DNA of 64,000 bases from Channallabes apus (Eukaryota > Chordata > Actinopteri > Siluriformes > Clariidae), in NCBI GenBank assembly GCA_030522415.1, contig CM060108.1:37532256-37596255 (forward strand), written 5' to 3'. Both the position numbers and the translations under genes were made by a program. Every line of letters begins with the position of its first letter. Position 1 is the first letter of the stretch. A model generated the notes under the pieces. The model was not told the DNA's origin. It saw nothing but the letters and a program-made list of their open reading frames with translations, and did not search any database. Positions 1-23,709 of the stretch are shown here, piece after piece.

Positions 1-396
1 AAACACAGGCCGATAACTTACTGACTCAACTAAGACCATGTGACTTTCTGTGACTTGCAACACATCACCTATTCAGCTGTACACATTAAATTATTTTAAA
101 TAAATAAATAAATTGAAATAGTCTCAGCAGTAGCAAATCAAATATCTCTGTTGAATAATAATCTTAATCCTCTCAGTTATGAGTTATGTTTCATTTTCTT
201 TATAACTTCGTTTTAATGTAATAGTTTCTGAATTTCTTACCTAACAGCAACATATACAGAAACAGTATTTTCTATTGCATGTCCAATATATCAATATCAT
301 TTACAGTATGAATGCTTTTAAAGGATAAATGTATGCACTTGTATTCCAGTACTGTACTATTGTCCTAGCCACAATGCATGATGTTTGATTTCATAG
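1..396 (+). other. SHTN1: SHTN1 intron (upstream part), no exon seen
   Basis: This is AT-rich sequence ending in a branch/pyrimidine region and the acceptor AG at 395-396. I find no earlier shootin-1 exon here. The 5' half of the gene must lie before the window. Confidence 0.6.
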
Positions 397-7814
<7,418 letters not shown>

Positions 7815-7910
7815 AGATAAAGGAAATTGATGTTGTCTTTTAGCATTATACTGTTAATATTATCATTAAACGTAACCATATGGTTAATTTATAATAACAG
7901 TCAAAATCAA

Positions 7911-7916
7911 AATAAA
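7911..7916 (+). terminator. SHTN1: SHTN1 poly(A) signal AATAAA
   Basis: This is the first canonical AATAAA after the TGA at 7812-7814, about 100 nt downstream, which implies a short 3' UTR. Confidence 0.6.
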
Positions 7917-7939
7917 GTTTCATTGGCTATGTTGAAAAT

Positions 7940-7988
7940 AATTTTATTTAAAGATTTTTAAAAATCTAATTCACTGACCCTTAAGAAA

Positions 7989-8027
<39 letters not shown>

Positions 8028-9094
8028 TTGAAAGAAAATGTTATGCCACTGAACATAGTCCCTAATTAGAAAAGTAAAGTTGAAAGTTATTTAGTTTAAA
8101 TTTGTAGGCATTAACTGTTTTACAATTTATCAGAAACATTTTAGAAGGGTTAATAAAGGAATAAAACACACTTCTTTTACAGCATATTTATCCATAATTT
8201 TTTCCCCCTCAAATAGATTTCTGTGCTTTTAAGAAATAAGTGATTCTGTGAGGTGTCATCAATCTTCCTCTGTTTGTCTATCTGTATTCTCCATGTGTTT
8301 TTAAAAGCCTTTAGGCAAGTTCATTCGGGCATCAAGAAGATGGGGAGAGGTGCTTTTTTCTCTCCACACCATCACACTGCTATTCTTTGCTAAAAGCATT
8401 TAAGTGGAAAGGAATTATTTGCACTGTAGTAGTTCTTGGCTTTCTGCTTTTAAACTCAATTTATTCTATAAGAGTTCTTTGCACCCCCTTGAGAGAGAGA
8501 GCCCTTTATCCTGCAAACATTATAAAGAATTTATATCTCTCACTAGGAACTGTAAGGTGTCTGATTTCTCTGTGTGTATGCAGGGGTGGGGTTGGTGGCT
8601 AAGGGGTGGGTATGGATATGTGATTTAGATAAGGTGGAATTGTGGCACAGTTTCTGTCTCACAACTGCAAGATCCCCTTTTTTCATCACGAGCTCAGGCT
8701 ATTGTCTGTTGCATTTTTGTGCATGTTCATATCCGTGTGTTTGTCTCACGGACAATGGATTGGCTTCCTGTGCCATATTGGTTAGAGATGTGGATAAGCG
8801 TGTACATTGACTTACACACTATTCAAGGTTCCATGATTGAAGGACAAATCTAAATGAATGGTAAAATTATGTAGATCAGAGTTTTACACCCAAATGTTCC
8901 TGGTGGTAGTTTAAACCCAATATCATTGTAGCATTTTATTGTAACCTTATATGTTAAACTGATAAAAGTCGTTTATGTTACTCATGGGTCATGTCAAAAT
9001 ATAGGATGTGTGAATAAATATTAATTACAATGTTAACTAGGCAAAAGTTCTATAAGTAAACATATAGTTTAAAAGTTGGATTTACGTGTTGTTG
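7940..9094. other. Intergenic, SHTN1 to TEX261
   Basis: An ATT microsatellite lies at 7989-8023. The remainder is AT-rich with short open frames that show no conserved protein features. I see no gene. Confidence 0.6.
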
Positions 9095-9225
9095 GGCAGC
9101 ATGGTGGCTTAGTTGTCGCACTGGCACCTCACACCTCCAGGATCTGGGTTCAATTCCTGCCCTGTGGTCTGTGTGTGTGGAGTTTGTATGTTCTCCCCAT
9201 GCTTGCTGAGTTTCCTTTGGGTCCT
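9095..9225 (+). repeat. tRNA-derived SINE head (family 1), interrupted
   Basis: Reads GGTGGCTTAGTTGTCGCACT (box A-like) and then GGTTCAATTCC (box B-like). It is followed by the GTTCTCCCCATG body seen in the other family 1 copies. It is broken by the inverted-repeat element at 9226-9800. Confidence 0.65.
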
Positions 9226-9800
9226 CTTTTCCACTGCATAGAACGGCACGACACGGTTCAGTTCAACTCACTTCGGTTCGGCGCAGTTTGGCTCGGTTTG
9301 CGCTTCCACTGCAGTGTAGTAACGCTTTAGCGTGGGCGGGATTACTCACGTGTCGTTTAGTCGCGGCGCCGCTCATGCCGTGACGTCTTCGTAAACGCGC
9401 CACAAACAAACACACAACAATGGAGCATATCGACGGCATGGTGTTCTTCATTCTCGGCATGTGGATGTTTTTAACAGTGAGACGAAGGAGTTTGTTTCAA
9501 AAGAGGCCGACGTTTAATACAAAAAGGTGCGTGCGATCCTTCGCTGGCTGTTCTAAATATAGCGGTTCTGTTGTGTCTCGTGTCGCAAGTTCGGTGACGC
9601 AGTAATGACGATTTTCTCCGGCTAATCAATGACCAACCGTGTTTACACGTCACGTTTTGGTAACGGTTTGGCGCGCTTGGAACCTCGGCTGAGGTGGTAC
9701 TAAAAAAAAAGGACCAGGTACCAGGTACTGTTCCCAGTGGAAAACCCCCCAAAAGTGAGTAGAACTGAACCGTGTCGTGCCGTACTATGCAGTGGAAAAG
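9226..9800. mobile_element. Non-autonomous DNA transposon (MITE) with about 44-bp inverted termini
   Basis: Starts CTTTTCCACTGCATAGAACG and ends with the near-perfect reverse complement (…ACTATGCAGTGGAAAAG). The termini pair for about 44 bp. Most of the interior has no coding potential that I recognise. It is inserted in a SINE copy. I could not define a clean target duplication, so the superfamily is open. Confidence 0.75.
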
Positions 9801-9842
9801 CGCCATTAGGTCCCTATTTGGACTATTTCCTCCCATTTTATT

Positions 9843-10045
9843 AAATTTAATTCAATTCAATTTTATTTGTATAGCGCTTTTAACAAAGCAGCTTTACACA
9901 ATCAAAAGAATTATTTAAGTTTGTATGGAATGTGAATGTGTGTGAATCAAAATGGTCAGACAGTCTTTTATCTGGGCTTGGAACTGGCACTGCATTCATT
10001 GGCTAGGATTTGGGCATTGAGTTGGCTGTAGTTGATCCGTGATAC
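9843..10045. repeat. Dispersed repeat fragments upstream of TEX261
   Basis: 9843-9905 holds the common fish motif with TTTATTTGTATAGCGCTTTT. 9965-10045 matches, on the - strand, the tail of the tRNA-Gly-derived SINE at 11801-12036 (GGGCTTGGAACTGGCACTGC). Confidence 0.5.
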
Positions 10046-10374
10046 CAGTGGAACCCTTATCACAGTTCATGTGTGGCCTACTTTGAAGCTTAATTTAATA
10101 AAGCAGGTATGGCACTCTTGCTTTATTAATGGACAAAAAAAATATTCCACCCCTGACAGACAGTAACAGAACGGCTGTTCAGTGTAATATTCTTCCAAGC
10201 CACAGGTGGTGCTGTGGTGTCTCTACTGCACTGCCGCTTTCTCTTCTTCAGCTCTCTCTGAGGACTGAGGGAACGCTGGGTGAACTTTGCCCGCTTCAGT
10301 TTTTAGCATATTGCCAAATCGCGCTGTTTTGTTTACAATTCTTGTATTTATTTGAAGTGCTTTATTAACAAAAG

Positions 10375-14480
<4,106 letters not shown>

Positions 14481-16438
14481 AGTGCTACAGTTCAAGGGTA
14501 AAGGACAAATTGAGGGCTTGGAAAAGGGGGAGAAATGGGTTATGGGCAGGGTTTCCAGGTGTCCTAGTGACCTGGATTCATTCGATGAAGGGAGAGAGAG
14601 AGAGATGTTTAAGTGGTCGAAAGGTGAAAGAACTAAAGAGAGATCATGTGTGGAATATCTTGTCTGGATGGATGTACACAACCTGCCACGGACATACAAG
14701 TTCCTCAGCTCAACTAACGTTTCTGTCTCTGTTTGTTCATCTGTTTTAAATGATGTGAGCATAGCCAATTATTGCTCCTAAAGGATCTGCAGCCGTATGA
14801 TGCCTTCAGGCTCTGGTTTCCTTGACAGGCGTTATTAAGGCTGATTTGGGACTAAAACTACACAGAATGACAATTTTAAATGATGTACATCTTTTGTTTA
14901 ATTTGTGTCTAAAATGTTGTTCCAAAAAGTCTTTCATTTTTAAAGGCTTGACTCATGGACATATCATGCAGTGTCAGCTGGATCATTGATGGTGTGGGCT
15001 TCCTTGCATAAATTAATGACAGCAATACTGTCAGTATACAGACACTAAAATTTCTCATAAAATTATTGTAACGCAGTCATCAAGGCATTTGGTCCTGCTT
15101 GTATTGTTTGTAAGGTGTAATGAACAAAATAGTTTGCCTAAACCTTTCTAAATTAAGCACAGTTGAGATTATCTGTAAGGTGTAATGGTGTGTAAAATAA
15201 GGTTCTCAGCAGATTCTTACATTTATTTTGGAGAAGCCAAAAAAAATGAATAATGCATATCAGTGGAGTTTGTAAGTCTCATTACATTCTGTATAATGTC
15301 GAAAAGCATTTGCATTGCTTTTTCCTTTTTTTTTTTTTTTTAACCAAGCGAATTTGACAGCATTGGTCTTTCTTCAGATGTTTTTCACAGATGCAGTTAA
15401 TAAACTGGCAGTTAAATTAGATTTTCATTGAATAATTCCAGTTCTCCCAATTATTTTTTTTTCACTCTGAGGTGTGATACCCTTTCATCCTTGTCTATGA
15501 ACCATTGCCCTTTACTGTGAAGCAGCTACTGTTAAGAGTGCGAGGTTGGTGAGAGGTCATGTTAATCTGCCTCACACTATTACACTCACTCACTTCAACA
15601 TCCTTTCACCCGGGGATTTCACCACTTACAAAGAGTAAGAGAGGTGGTGTTGGTAATGCAGGCTGAGCTGAAATCATTTTTTTTTGCTAAGTTTTAGATA
15701 AAAATAAGGACAGGTGTTCCTAGGTCAGGGTAACTTTTTTTCTTTGACTTGGGAAAGATGCTTATGGTCAAGGGTGTCTGACTGCTTACAGGGCCATAGG
15801 CCTGAAGAGTTTTGTCTTTTATCTAATTAGCACACACAGACTTAAGGTTATAATTTGTGTACATGCACAAATGGTGTGAATCTGTTTCCCATAAAAAAAA
15901 ACAGCTTTATAGAAATCAAGCTGTAGGTTTACATTTTTAATGTGCAATCTAGGTTGCCAATGGAAAGGCATACAAATATTTAGTGCAAATATGAACCAAT
16001 TTTTTACTTAGATTTGTGCTTATGTAGTATTTATGGTCCATTTTGATCGTCTGTATGTGAAGCACCAAGTTGGGAAAAGCTAATTCTGTGAAAGTAATTA
16101 GATTTAAATACAAACAAGAGTGTATGCTTAAATTATATCAATAAAGGTGTGAATCAGCTACACAAAGTTGGAGAAATATTTTTTATTTCTTTTTTGCTTC
16201 CGACATGTTGGTGGACATTTTCTATTTTTTTATTATGATTATGCTCCCACTATTTGATGCATCTCAGTTTTTTTTCTGACACTGACAGCTAAAAGCACAG
16301 CTATATTAAAACAATTGATTTATGTGGCACTAAGGATGATTTTCTTCAATTTACACTCAAACCTTTTTTTAATACTAGAAACATGTTCAATATAAAACTC
16401 CAGTAGTAAATATCTTGAAAGACTGCGGTGTTTTGTAC
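14481..16438 (+). other. TEX261: TEX261 3' UTR / downstream region
   Basis: There are no exons here on either strand. Candidate AATAAA signals lie at 15399, 16140 and 16439. If the last is used, the 3' UTR is about 1.96 kb. The region is otherwise unique AT-rich sequence. Confidence 0.5.
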
Positions 16439-16455
16439 AATAAATTTTTTTTATT
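16439..16455. terminator. Abutting poly(A) signals of TEX261 (+) and ANKRD53 (-)
   Basis: AATAAA on the + strand is at 16439-16444. TTTATT (AATAAA on the - strand) is at 16450-16455, about 140 nt past the ANKRD53 stop. The convergent genes may therefore share one short 3' boundary. Confidence 0.5.
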
Positions 16456-16594
16456 CAGTAAAGTTGCTTTGCAACAATGACCATCTTAAAAAACAGCACT
16501 ATGTTAATACAGTTGAATTGAGTTGAAAGTTTGTATAGTTGTGGTTGTATCTGACTCGACCCCCAACCCAGTTCAGTCTGTCCATTTGTAGAGT

Positions 16595-19500
16595 TCAGTA
16601 ATGACCAGGTTGGAGGTCCTCAGCCAGATGCATTGCCACTTCTGTCCAGGGGGAAGCTTTAGTTTTATGAGTACTTCCCCGATGAGGCACATCCAGCACA
16701 CTGGGACACTGGCGCTGAAGTGGACCAGAAAGTCGGGAGGGAAATGCAGATGGAAATAGGCCTTTCTGAATGACATCAAGTGGCAGGTTAGGCACCGGAT
16801 GTGGAATCTCATCCCATGATGTAGTGTAATGAATATGCCCATTACCAAAACAATGCAGAGTCACACTCTGCCTCAGATCAGGCTCATTAGCTGCTTCCTC
16901 TGGATGGACACAGATTCTTAATGATCTTTTAGATCTGCTGATGTTTGCTGGAGGAGATCTTAACATGTTGGTTGAGATGTTCCTCATTCCTTTTGATACA
17001 GTTGCATTATGTTTCTTGACAGGCTTGGCAGAATGGCAACAGCGATGGCTTAATGTCCACAAGCCTACCGTAGGAGACTTGAGACAGGGAAGACCCTTCC
17101 TCTCAGCCCACTCGGACACTTTCTGCTTGCTAATGGCCTCTCTGGCTAACTGAAAGAAGAAAGGGTTTAAAGAAGCACACATGTTTTATTAGTCATATCG
17201 GTTACACATATCTGTATAAAATTACATGTAAATAAATGTGTAGAATTGAATTTTATTGCAAATAAACATGAACAAAAATATTTTTTAAAAATACCTTCTG
17301 TATTTCCTCTGTTTTCCTGTGCATCCTGATCATACGCTGTTTGAGATTCTGCAGTTCTTGGCGATTCTCTATGTCTCTCTTCTTATCTCTATGCCACATT
17401 GCATTTTTAAGAATCCTGACACACACACACACACAGAGTTCCTGTAGCCTCAGCGGTATAAATCAATGAAATAATTAGTATGTCAAATCAAATACTAAAA
17501 AATAGTGTGAAATTTAGGCCTATCATAGCATTTTGGACAGTAACTTTTTTGTTCGGTATTCTACACTGGATTAAAAAATAGGTTAAAGTTTTTGAATTGT
17601 CTATAATTTAGAAACCTTGATTTAAGTTATTATATTAGTAATTTATTTAGCAATGTTATTTTACTGAGCAGTGTGATATAACAATGTTAGTTTACTAATG
17701 CTTCTTTACTGCATTTTTTAAATCACTGATTTACTCATTCATTAAAAATAATGCAGCGTTCCCTTTAAATACAGTATGAAACCTTTAAATGTACACATAC
17801 ACATTTAAATGTGTTGCATTAAGGAATGTGCCAAAATAAAGATTTACACAGCTACATTTTCCTGATCAATTATGAAACCTCTAATGACTGTCAAACTTGT
17901 TCAGTTTTTTAATGTTTACCTGGCAACAATCCTGTGACCCCACAGGCAAGCGAGTTCGAAGGGTGTGCGTCCTCGGTTATCACGTGCATAAGTGTCTGCT
18001 CCAACTCTAACCAGCACTTCAACACACTCTTTCAGCCCTTCAGCTGCGGCCATGTGCAGTGGGGTCAGTCCTTCATCTGTGGAACTGACATAATATCAGA
18101 TGTAACCTTTACTGATTTTATACATTTTGTGTCACGAATCCTAAGTCATACTAAAACACTCCAATTTAAAAAATATATATTTTTGAGCATTTAACCTGTT
18201 CAATAAACCCTAGTCATTGCAATTTAAAATGACTTCTATTGCATGACAAAGGGTGTTCCTTTTAATTGAATAAAATGCATTTTAGTACACATTGGGCTTT
18301 GCTCCATGTTCCAGCAGATATGTGAGGCAGCAGTAAGAGTTTGGCTTGCTCTTTGGGCTCAGAGCCATGTGCAATGGTCTCTGGCCACGTGGACCGCTTG
18401 CATTCACATCCACAGTACCGGATTCCAGAAGCAGCTTCAAACAATTTAGCTGACCATGCTGAGCAGCCACGTGGAGCACTGTAAGACCCTGACACACACA
18501 AACAGGCATGATTTAAACAAAATGTACACAAAACACTACACACTAAAATCAAACCTTGTCCACCAGACACCTACTTGTCATAAATACCTATGCTGAAATT
18601 ATGCTGAATATAACTTTGTTGCCAGGATGTCAAGAGTACCGAACAGGGAAATTATAGGTGGCGCTATGTGGATCGTTGAATGTCTATCATTAAAAATGGA
18701 TGTCACATCAAGAAAGAAAACACCTGTGATAATTGATACACTGTACATATACTGCATATTGTTTAACATTATTGCCTTATAGAATTACATTATATTCCTA
18801 ATAGATAATTACAATATTAGCATTATTTATTTTTATTTAGTTTGAAGCAGTTAACAATTACAATGCATTACAACCAGATCAGTGACTGCTACTCAAATGT
18901 AGCCTTAGGTATATGGCAATGGCAGTTCTATATTCTATATTATTTCATTTTATATTATGTGTCAAAGAATAAGCAAAGCAATATTTTACAACAAATTAAC
19001 AATGTGTCAAAAAATGATAATGTTGTGGAAACATGAAGTGAAAACGTAATGCAATAAAAAAAAACAAATTCTAGATTGACTTTGTTTAATTTTGATGATT
19101 GTGGCTTACAGCTAATAATGGGTTGGTATAATATGTCCTACATGGGTGGAGATTTTTAACCACCAGTGCTGAACACAAACTTCCACTCTTGGTTGTATTA
19201 AATATTTCGATTTTAGAATGCATTTATGACTTTCATGAGCTGTAAGCTGTAATCATCAAAATGAAAACAAAAAACTTGGAATATTTCACTTTAAGTGTAA
19301 TTAATCTAGAATATTCATTCATTCATTTTCTATACCGCTTAATCCTGTGTTCAGGGTCGCGGGGGACCTGGAGCCTATCCCAGGAGACTTCGGGCACTAG
19401 GCGGGGTACACCCTGGACAGGGTGCCAATCCATCGCAGGGCACACACACATACACACTCACACACCCAATCACACACTACGGGCAATTTAGGACCGCCAA

Positions 19501-20927
19501 TTAGCCTAACCTGCATGTCTTTGGACTGTGGGAGGAAACCGGAGTACCCGGAGGAAACCCACCAAGCACGGGGAGAACATGCAAACTCCATGCACACAGA
19601 GACGGGAATCGAGCCTGGCCAGGGAATCGAACCCAGACCCTGGAGGTGCAAGGCGACAGTGCTAACCACTACACCATAATCTAGAATATGTTTCATAATA
19701 TTAATTAAACCATGAAAAAAATCCATATATATATATATATATATATAGTATACCTATACATTGTCATCAATCATAGAAAAGTCTTAATATCACAGATATA
19801 TTTATGCCATGGAAGATTTATGCCATGGGAAAGCTAGTATTGCCAAGTCCGTGTGGATCTGGGCTAATTTGGACCTGCTAAGGATCGATTCTTTTGTCCA
19901 TGCGAATAATGTCCATCCACCCATCTTCAACCGCTTTTCCAAAATTGGGTCGTGGGGGTAGCAGTTCCAGCAGGGGACCCTAAACTTTCCTTTCCCCAAC
20001 CACCTCAGCTAACTCTGACTGGGGATCCGAAGGCGTTCCCAGGCCAGTGTGTATAAGTATTCTCTTCACCTAGTCCTTGGTCTTCCCCTGGCCTCCTTCC
20101 AGTACATTTTTTAATATTTTCAAGATATTGATGTTTACATCTGCATGCAGGCCAATAAATAGATAAATATAGAGATCAAGACAAAAAGAGTCACCACCTG
20201 GATTACCTAAGCAAATAGGTAAGAACCTTCCAGTAGATAATTACTGCAGTGATTAATATGTTTCAATTCAAGTAATTTACCCTATTGTTACCAGTTCCCC
20301 TGCAGTGAGTAAAATAATACATTTCCTATTTATTCAACAACCATGACACAAGATATTCCATGGTCATGGCAAAGATGTTACTCCCACATCAGAGTAAGAA
20401 AAGATGTGAATGAAGTAATGCACCCATCCTGCCTAGTCTATACTATACAAGCCTGTGGGGGATGTGTTATGATCTGGGGTTACTTCTGTTGGTCAGGACC
20501 AGCTTCACTATGTGCCTAAAATATGAGGTCAGCTGACAACCTGAATATACTGAATGACCAGGTTTGTCCATTAATTGATTTTTTTTTCCCCCTGATGGCA
20601 CAGGCATATTCCAAGTTGACAATGCCAGCATTGAAATTTTGAAAAAGAATTTCAGGGAACCTAAGACATTTTTTAAGACCATCATTTCCACATATACTGT
20701 AGGTTGGCCACCAGAGAATCCAGACATTTACCCATTTTGAGAATCTTTGGGGTGTGCTGGAGGAGGTTTTATGCAGAGGTCCGAGTCTCCCATCATCAAT
20801 ACAACCCTTGAGAGACATTAACATGACTGGGAATGGAAATAAATGTTGTTACATAAGGTTATCGAAACTATGCCACAGCAAATGTGTGTTGTAATGAAAG
20901 AAAAAGGTGATCCAATAAACTATTCGA

Positions 20928-20999
<72 letters not shown>

Positions 21000-23709
21000 A
21001 TTTGTGTGTGTGTGAAAATTTGTGTGTGTGTGAAAATGTGTGTGTGTGTGTGTGTGTACAGTATGTGTGTGTTTGGCCTGGCAGTGTATGTACTGTAGTA
21101 GCATACAGTGGTGTGAAAAACTATTTGCCCCCTTCCTGATTTCTTATTCTTTTGCATGTTTGTCACACTTAAATGTTTCTGCTCATCAAAAACCGTTAAC
21201 TATTAGTCAAAGATAACATAATTGAACACAAAATGCAGTTTTTAAATGAAGGTTTACGTTATTAAGGGAGAAAAAAAACTCCAAATCTACATGGCCCTGT
21301 GTGAAAAAGTGATTGCCCCCCTTGTTAAAAAATAACTTAACTGTGGTTTATCACACCTGAGTTCAATTTCTGTAGTCACCCCCAGGCCTGATTACTGCCA
21401 CACCTGTTTCAATCAAGAAATCACTTGAATAGGAGCTACCTGACACAGAGAAGTAGATCAAAAGCACCTCAAAAGCTAGACATCATGCCAAGATCTAAAG
21501 AAACTCAGGAACAAAAGTAATTGAGATCTATCAGTCTGGTAAAGGTTATAAAGCCATTTCTAAAGCTTTGGGACTCCAGCGAACCACAGTGAGAGCCATT
21601 ATCCACAAATGGCAAAAACATGGAACAGTGGTGAACATTCCCAGGAGTGGCCAGCCGACCAAAATTACCCCAAGAGCGCAGAGACAACTCATCCAAGAGG
21701 CCACAAAAGACCCCAGGACAACATCTAAAGAACTGCAGGCCTCACTTGCCTCAATTAAGGTCAGTGTTCACGACTCCACCATAAGAAAGAGACTGGGCAA
21801 AAACGGCCTGCATGGCAGATTTCCAAGGCGCAAACCACTTTTAAGCAAAAAGAACATTAAGGCTCGTCTCAATTTTGCTAAAAAACATCTCAATGATTGC
21901 CAAGACTTTTGGGAAAATACCTTGTGGACCGACGAGACAAAAGTTGAACTTTTTGGAAGGTGCGTGTCCCGTTACATCTGGCGTAAAAGTAACACAGCAT
22001 TTCAGAAAAAGAACATCATACCAACAGTAAAATATGGTGGTGGTAGTGTGATGATCTGGGGTTGTTTGGCTGCTTCAGGACCTGGAAGGCTTGCTGTGAT
22101 AGATGGAACCATGAATTCTACTGTCTACCAAAAAATCCTGAAGGAGAATGTCCGGCCATCTGTTCGTCAACTCAAGCTGAAGCGATCTTGGGTGCTGCAG
22201 CAGGACAATGACCCAAAACACACCAGCAAATCCACCTCTGAAAAACAAAATGAAGACTTTGGAGTGGCCTAGTCAAAGTCCTGACCTGAATCCTATTGAG
22301 ATGTTGTGGCATGACCTTAAAAAGGCGGTTCATGCTAGAAAACCCTCAAATAAAGCTGAATTCTGCAAAGATGAGTGGGCCAAAATTCCTCCAGAGCGTT
22401 GTAAAAGACTCGTTGCAAGTTATCGCAAACGCTTGATTGCAGTTATTGCTGCTAAGGGTGGCCCAACCAGTTATTAGGTTCAGGGGGCAATTACTTTTTC
22501 ACACAGGGCCAGGTAGGTTTGGATTTTTTTTCTCCCTAAATAATAAAACCCCTCATTTAAAAACTGCATTTTGTGTTTACTTGTGTTATCTTTGACTAAT
22601 AGTTAAATGTGTTTGATGATCAGAAACATTTTGTGTGACAAACATGCAAAAGAATAAGAAATCAGGAGGGGGGGCAAATAGTTTTTCACACCACTGTATA
22701 TTCACAGTAATATTAATGAACTTCATTTGGTAGCATTTCCTATTGTAACTGGTTTCAGTAATTGTATTACTGTATAATGATCTAGGTGTGTTTTTTTCAG
22801 AGATCCCAAATGAGTCAGGTTTCTATAGGGAGCCACGCCTTCTGAGTGGGAGACCTCCTCAGACTGAAAAGAAGGTTATTGTATTAACATGTTTAAATTA
22901 TGGACATATTTTACTTAAGTGAAAATTATGTAAGCCTAACAAAAGTAAATGTAAAAATGTGTATGTTTGGGTTTAATCAATTGCATAAAATTAATCACAT
23001 TACAAAATGCATGTATTTAAATAAAGTAGACCTAAAATGTATATGCAAAAGTACACTAAAGCAAAATCCTTGTTTGTGTGCAGGCAGTGATTTGTTTAGC
23101 TCACAAACTAAAATAAAGGTGCCAGTAAGGGTAACTGACTGGACACGGAGACATGAAAGATATGTCATACAAAGGATCGATAGAAAACCGATTGCTCAAA
23201 CATCACCACTGTCTCCACCCTGTACTGTACATACGCCTATATCTCCCATACCTCTAGTTTAGGAATGGGAGAGTTGTGATATTGGTTTGTTTTTTGGGAT
23301 TGTCTGTTTTGGCAACCCTGTGAGGAATAACAGATAACTTAGATCAATAGGCTATACTTCAGGCTCTCAAATACCAGGAGTGCTTTGTTCATTTTAATCA
23401 CCGAGCAGTCCTTCGGTGTTCTTGCTAATTTCACACCTGTCTGTTCCGCCGATGTCCTGGTGACTTCACTTTCTCCAGACCTAAACCCAACCAGGCAGGA
23501 TCTCCACACACCGCCGCATGGAACAAATCTCTGGCTCGGAGCCTTCGCGCACTAAACAATCAGCACAAATGCAGGAAGGAGACTTTTAGTGTACAGCAGG
23601 AACAAAATGAATTGCACTTGTTATTTTTTGGTTATGTAGGAAAAAATGTCTGGTATTAAAAGTAAAAGCTAAGAAAGAGGACTGCAGTGACTTACCATGC
23701 ACCCTCCAT
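16595..23709 (-). CDS. ANKRD53: ANKRD53, ankyrin repeat domain protein
   Basis: Six coding exons on the - strand are 23709-23696 (ATG in a GCCATGG context), 23551-23437, 18488-18289, 18084-17920, 17415-17295 and 17149-16595 (TGA). Phases agree at each junction and give 389 residues. The N-terminus [19 protein letters not shown] leads into three or four ankyrin repeats: [40 protein letters not shown]…[12 protein letters not shown], and [13 protein letters not shown] followed by [17 protein letters not shown] basic helix ([20 protein letters not shown]) and a low-complexity C-terminal tail follow. Human ANKRD53 is a spindle- and microtubule-associated protein; that role is taken from the family. 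Identity rests on domain order plus the tail-to-tail position next to TEX261. Intron 2 (18489-23436) is large and filled with transposons. Confidence 0.85.
17416..17919. other. ANKRD53 intron 4
   Basis: A short (CA)n lies next to the acceptor. The rest is AT-rich with no other feature seen. Confidence 0.6.
18489..19314. other. ANKRD53 intron 2, first part
   Basis: AT-rich sequence with no exon on either strand that I can support. Confidence 0.5.
19315..19676 (-). repeat. SINE family 1, full copy
   Basis: The - strand begins TGGTGTAGTGGTTAGCACTG (box A) and then GGTTCGATTCC (box B), followed by a conserved body ending at a CATT-rich tail. It is flanked by the 13-bp target duplication TAATCTAGAATAT (19302-19314 and 19677-19689), which shows LINE-mediated retroposition. 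Related copies are at 9095, 38040, 40961 and 55217. Confidence 0.85.
19895..20100. repeat. Dispersed repeat fragment
   Basis: Contains ACCGCTTTTCC...GTTCCAGCAGGGGACCC and ends in CTAGTCCTTGGTCTTCCCC. I recognise the style from fish retroelement fragments but cannot name the class. Confidence 0.45.
20160..20870 (+). pseudogene. Badly decayed Tc1-like transposase remnant
   Basis: Short out-of-phase pieces recall Tc1-like transposase: [14 protein letters not shown] near 20455-20500 and [13 protein letters not shown] near 20620-20650. Many stops and no clear terminal repeats. It lies just left of the better preserved Tc1-like element. Confidence 0.6.
20929..21056. repeat. (TG)n microsatellite with GAAAATTTG variants
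   Basis: About 34 TG units followed by interrupted TG blocks separated by GAAAATTTG or GAAAATG. Confidence 0.95.
21106..22696 (+). mobile_element. Tc1-like transposon, near full length, inactivated
   Basis: The termini are CAGTGGTGTGAAAAACTATT and its reverse complement. The terminal repeats pair over roughly 200 bp, and TA duplications lie at 21104-21105 and 22697-22698. The length of 1591 bp matches autonomous Tc1-like elements. It carries a frame-broken transposase and lies antisense in ANKRD53 intron 2. Confidence 0.93.
21485..22477 (+). pseudogene. Tc1-like transposase, frame-broken
   Basis: The ATG at 21485 is followed by a stop after 11 codons. The main frame resumes from about 21520 ([19 protein letters not shown], helix-turn-helix). 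A long frame covers the DNA-binding part, the first catalytic Asp in [12 protein letters not shown], the glycine-rich box [10 protein letters not shown], and the second Asp in [11 protein letters not shown]. It breaks again near 22240-22270. The last part, with the third acidic residue in [16 protein letters not shown], is in another frame and ends at 22477. At least two frame breaks make this copy inactive. Confidence 0.9.
22801..23262 (+). CDS. Possible small + strand gene inside ANKRD53 intron 2 (two candidate exons)
   Basis: Exon 22801-22874 follows a strong acceptor (TTTTTTTCAG) and has one open frame, [21 protein letters not shown] second segment after a TGTGTGCAG acceptor at 23084 is open to TAG at 23262 and contains [20 protein letters not shown]. 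Both have protein-like, non-repetitive composition. Phases do not match if the best-looking sites are used. Two less ideal solutions exist: a donor inside CTGAGTGGGA, or an acceptor at AATAAAG/GTGCC. I see no start codon exon and no close poly(A) signal. I do not recognise the protein; chance open frames are possible. Confidence 0.28.

Noticed and set aside
9076..9836. Small genes in 9.1-9.8 kb (frames MDLRVVGQHGG and MGGNSPNRD)
   Set aside because: The region is a SINE interrupted by an inverted-repeat MITE. The frames follow the GC-rich termini.
14482..14781. 99-residue + strand frame directly after TEX261
   Set aside because: It starts past the TEX261 stop, in the 3' UTR, and shows no conserved features.
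16941..17153. + strand frame [14 protein letters not shown]
   Set aside because: It is antisense to the last ANKRD53 exon, which fits its phases and domain order.
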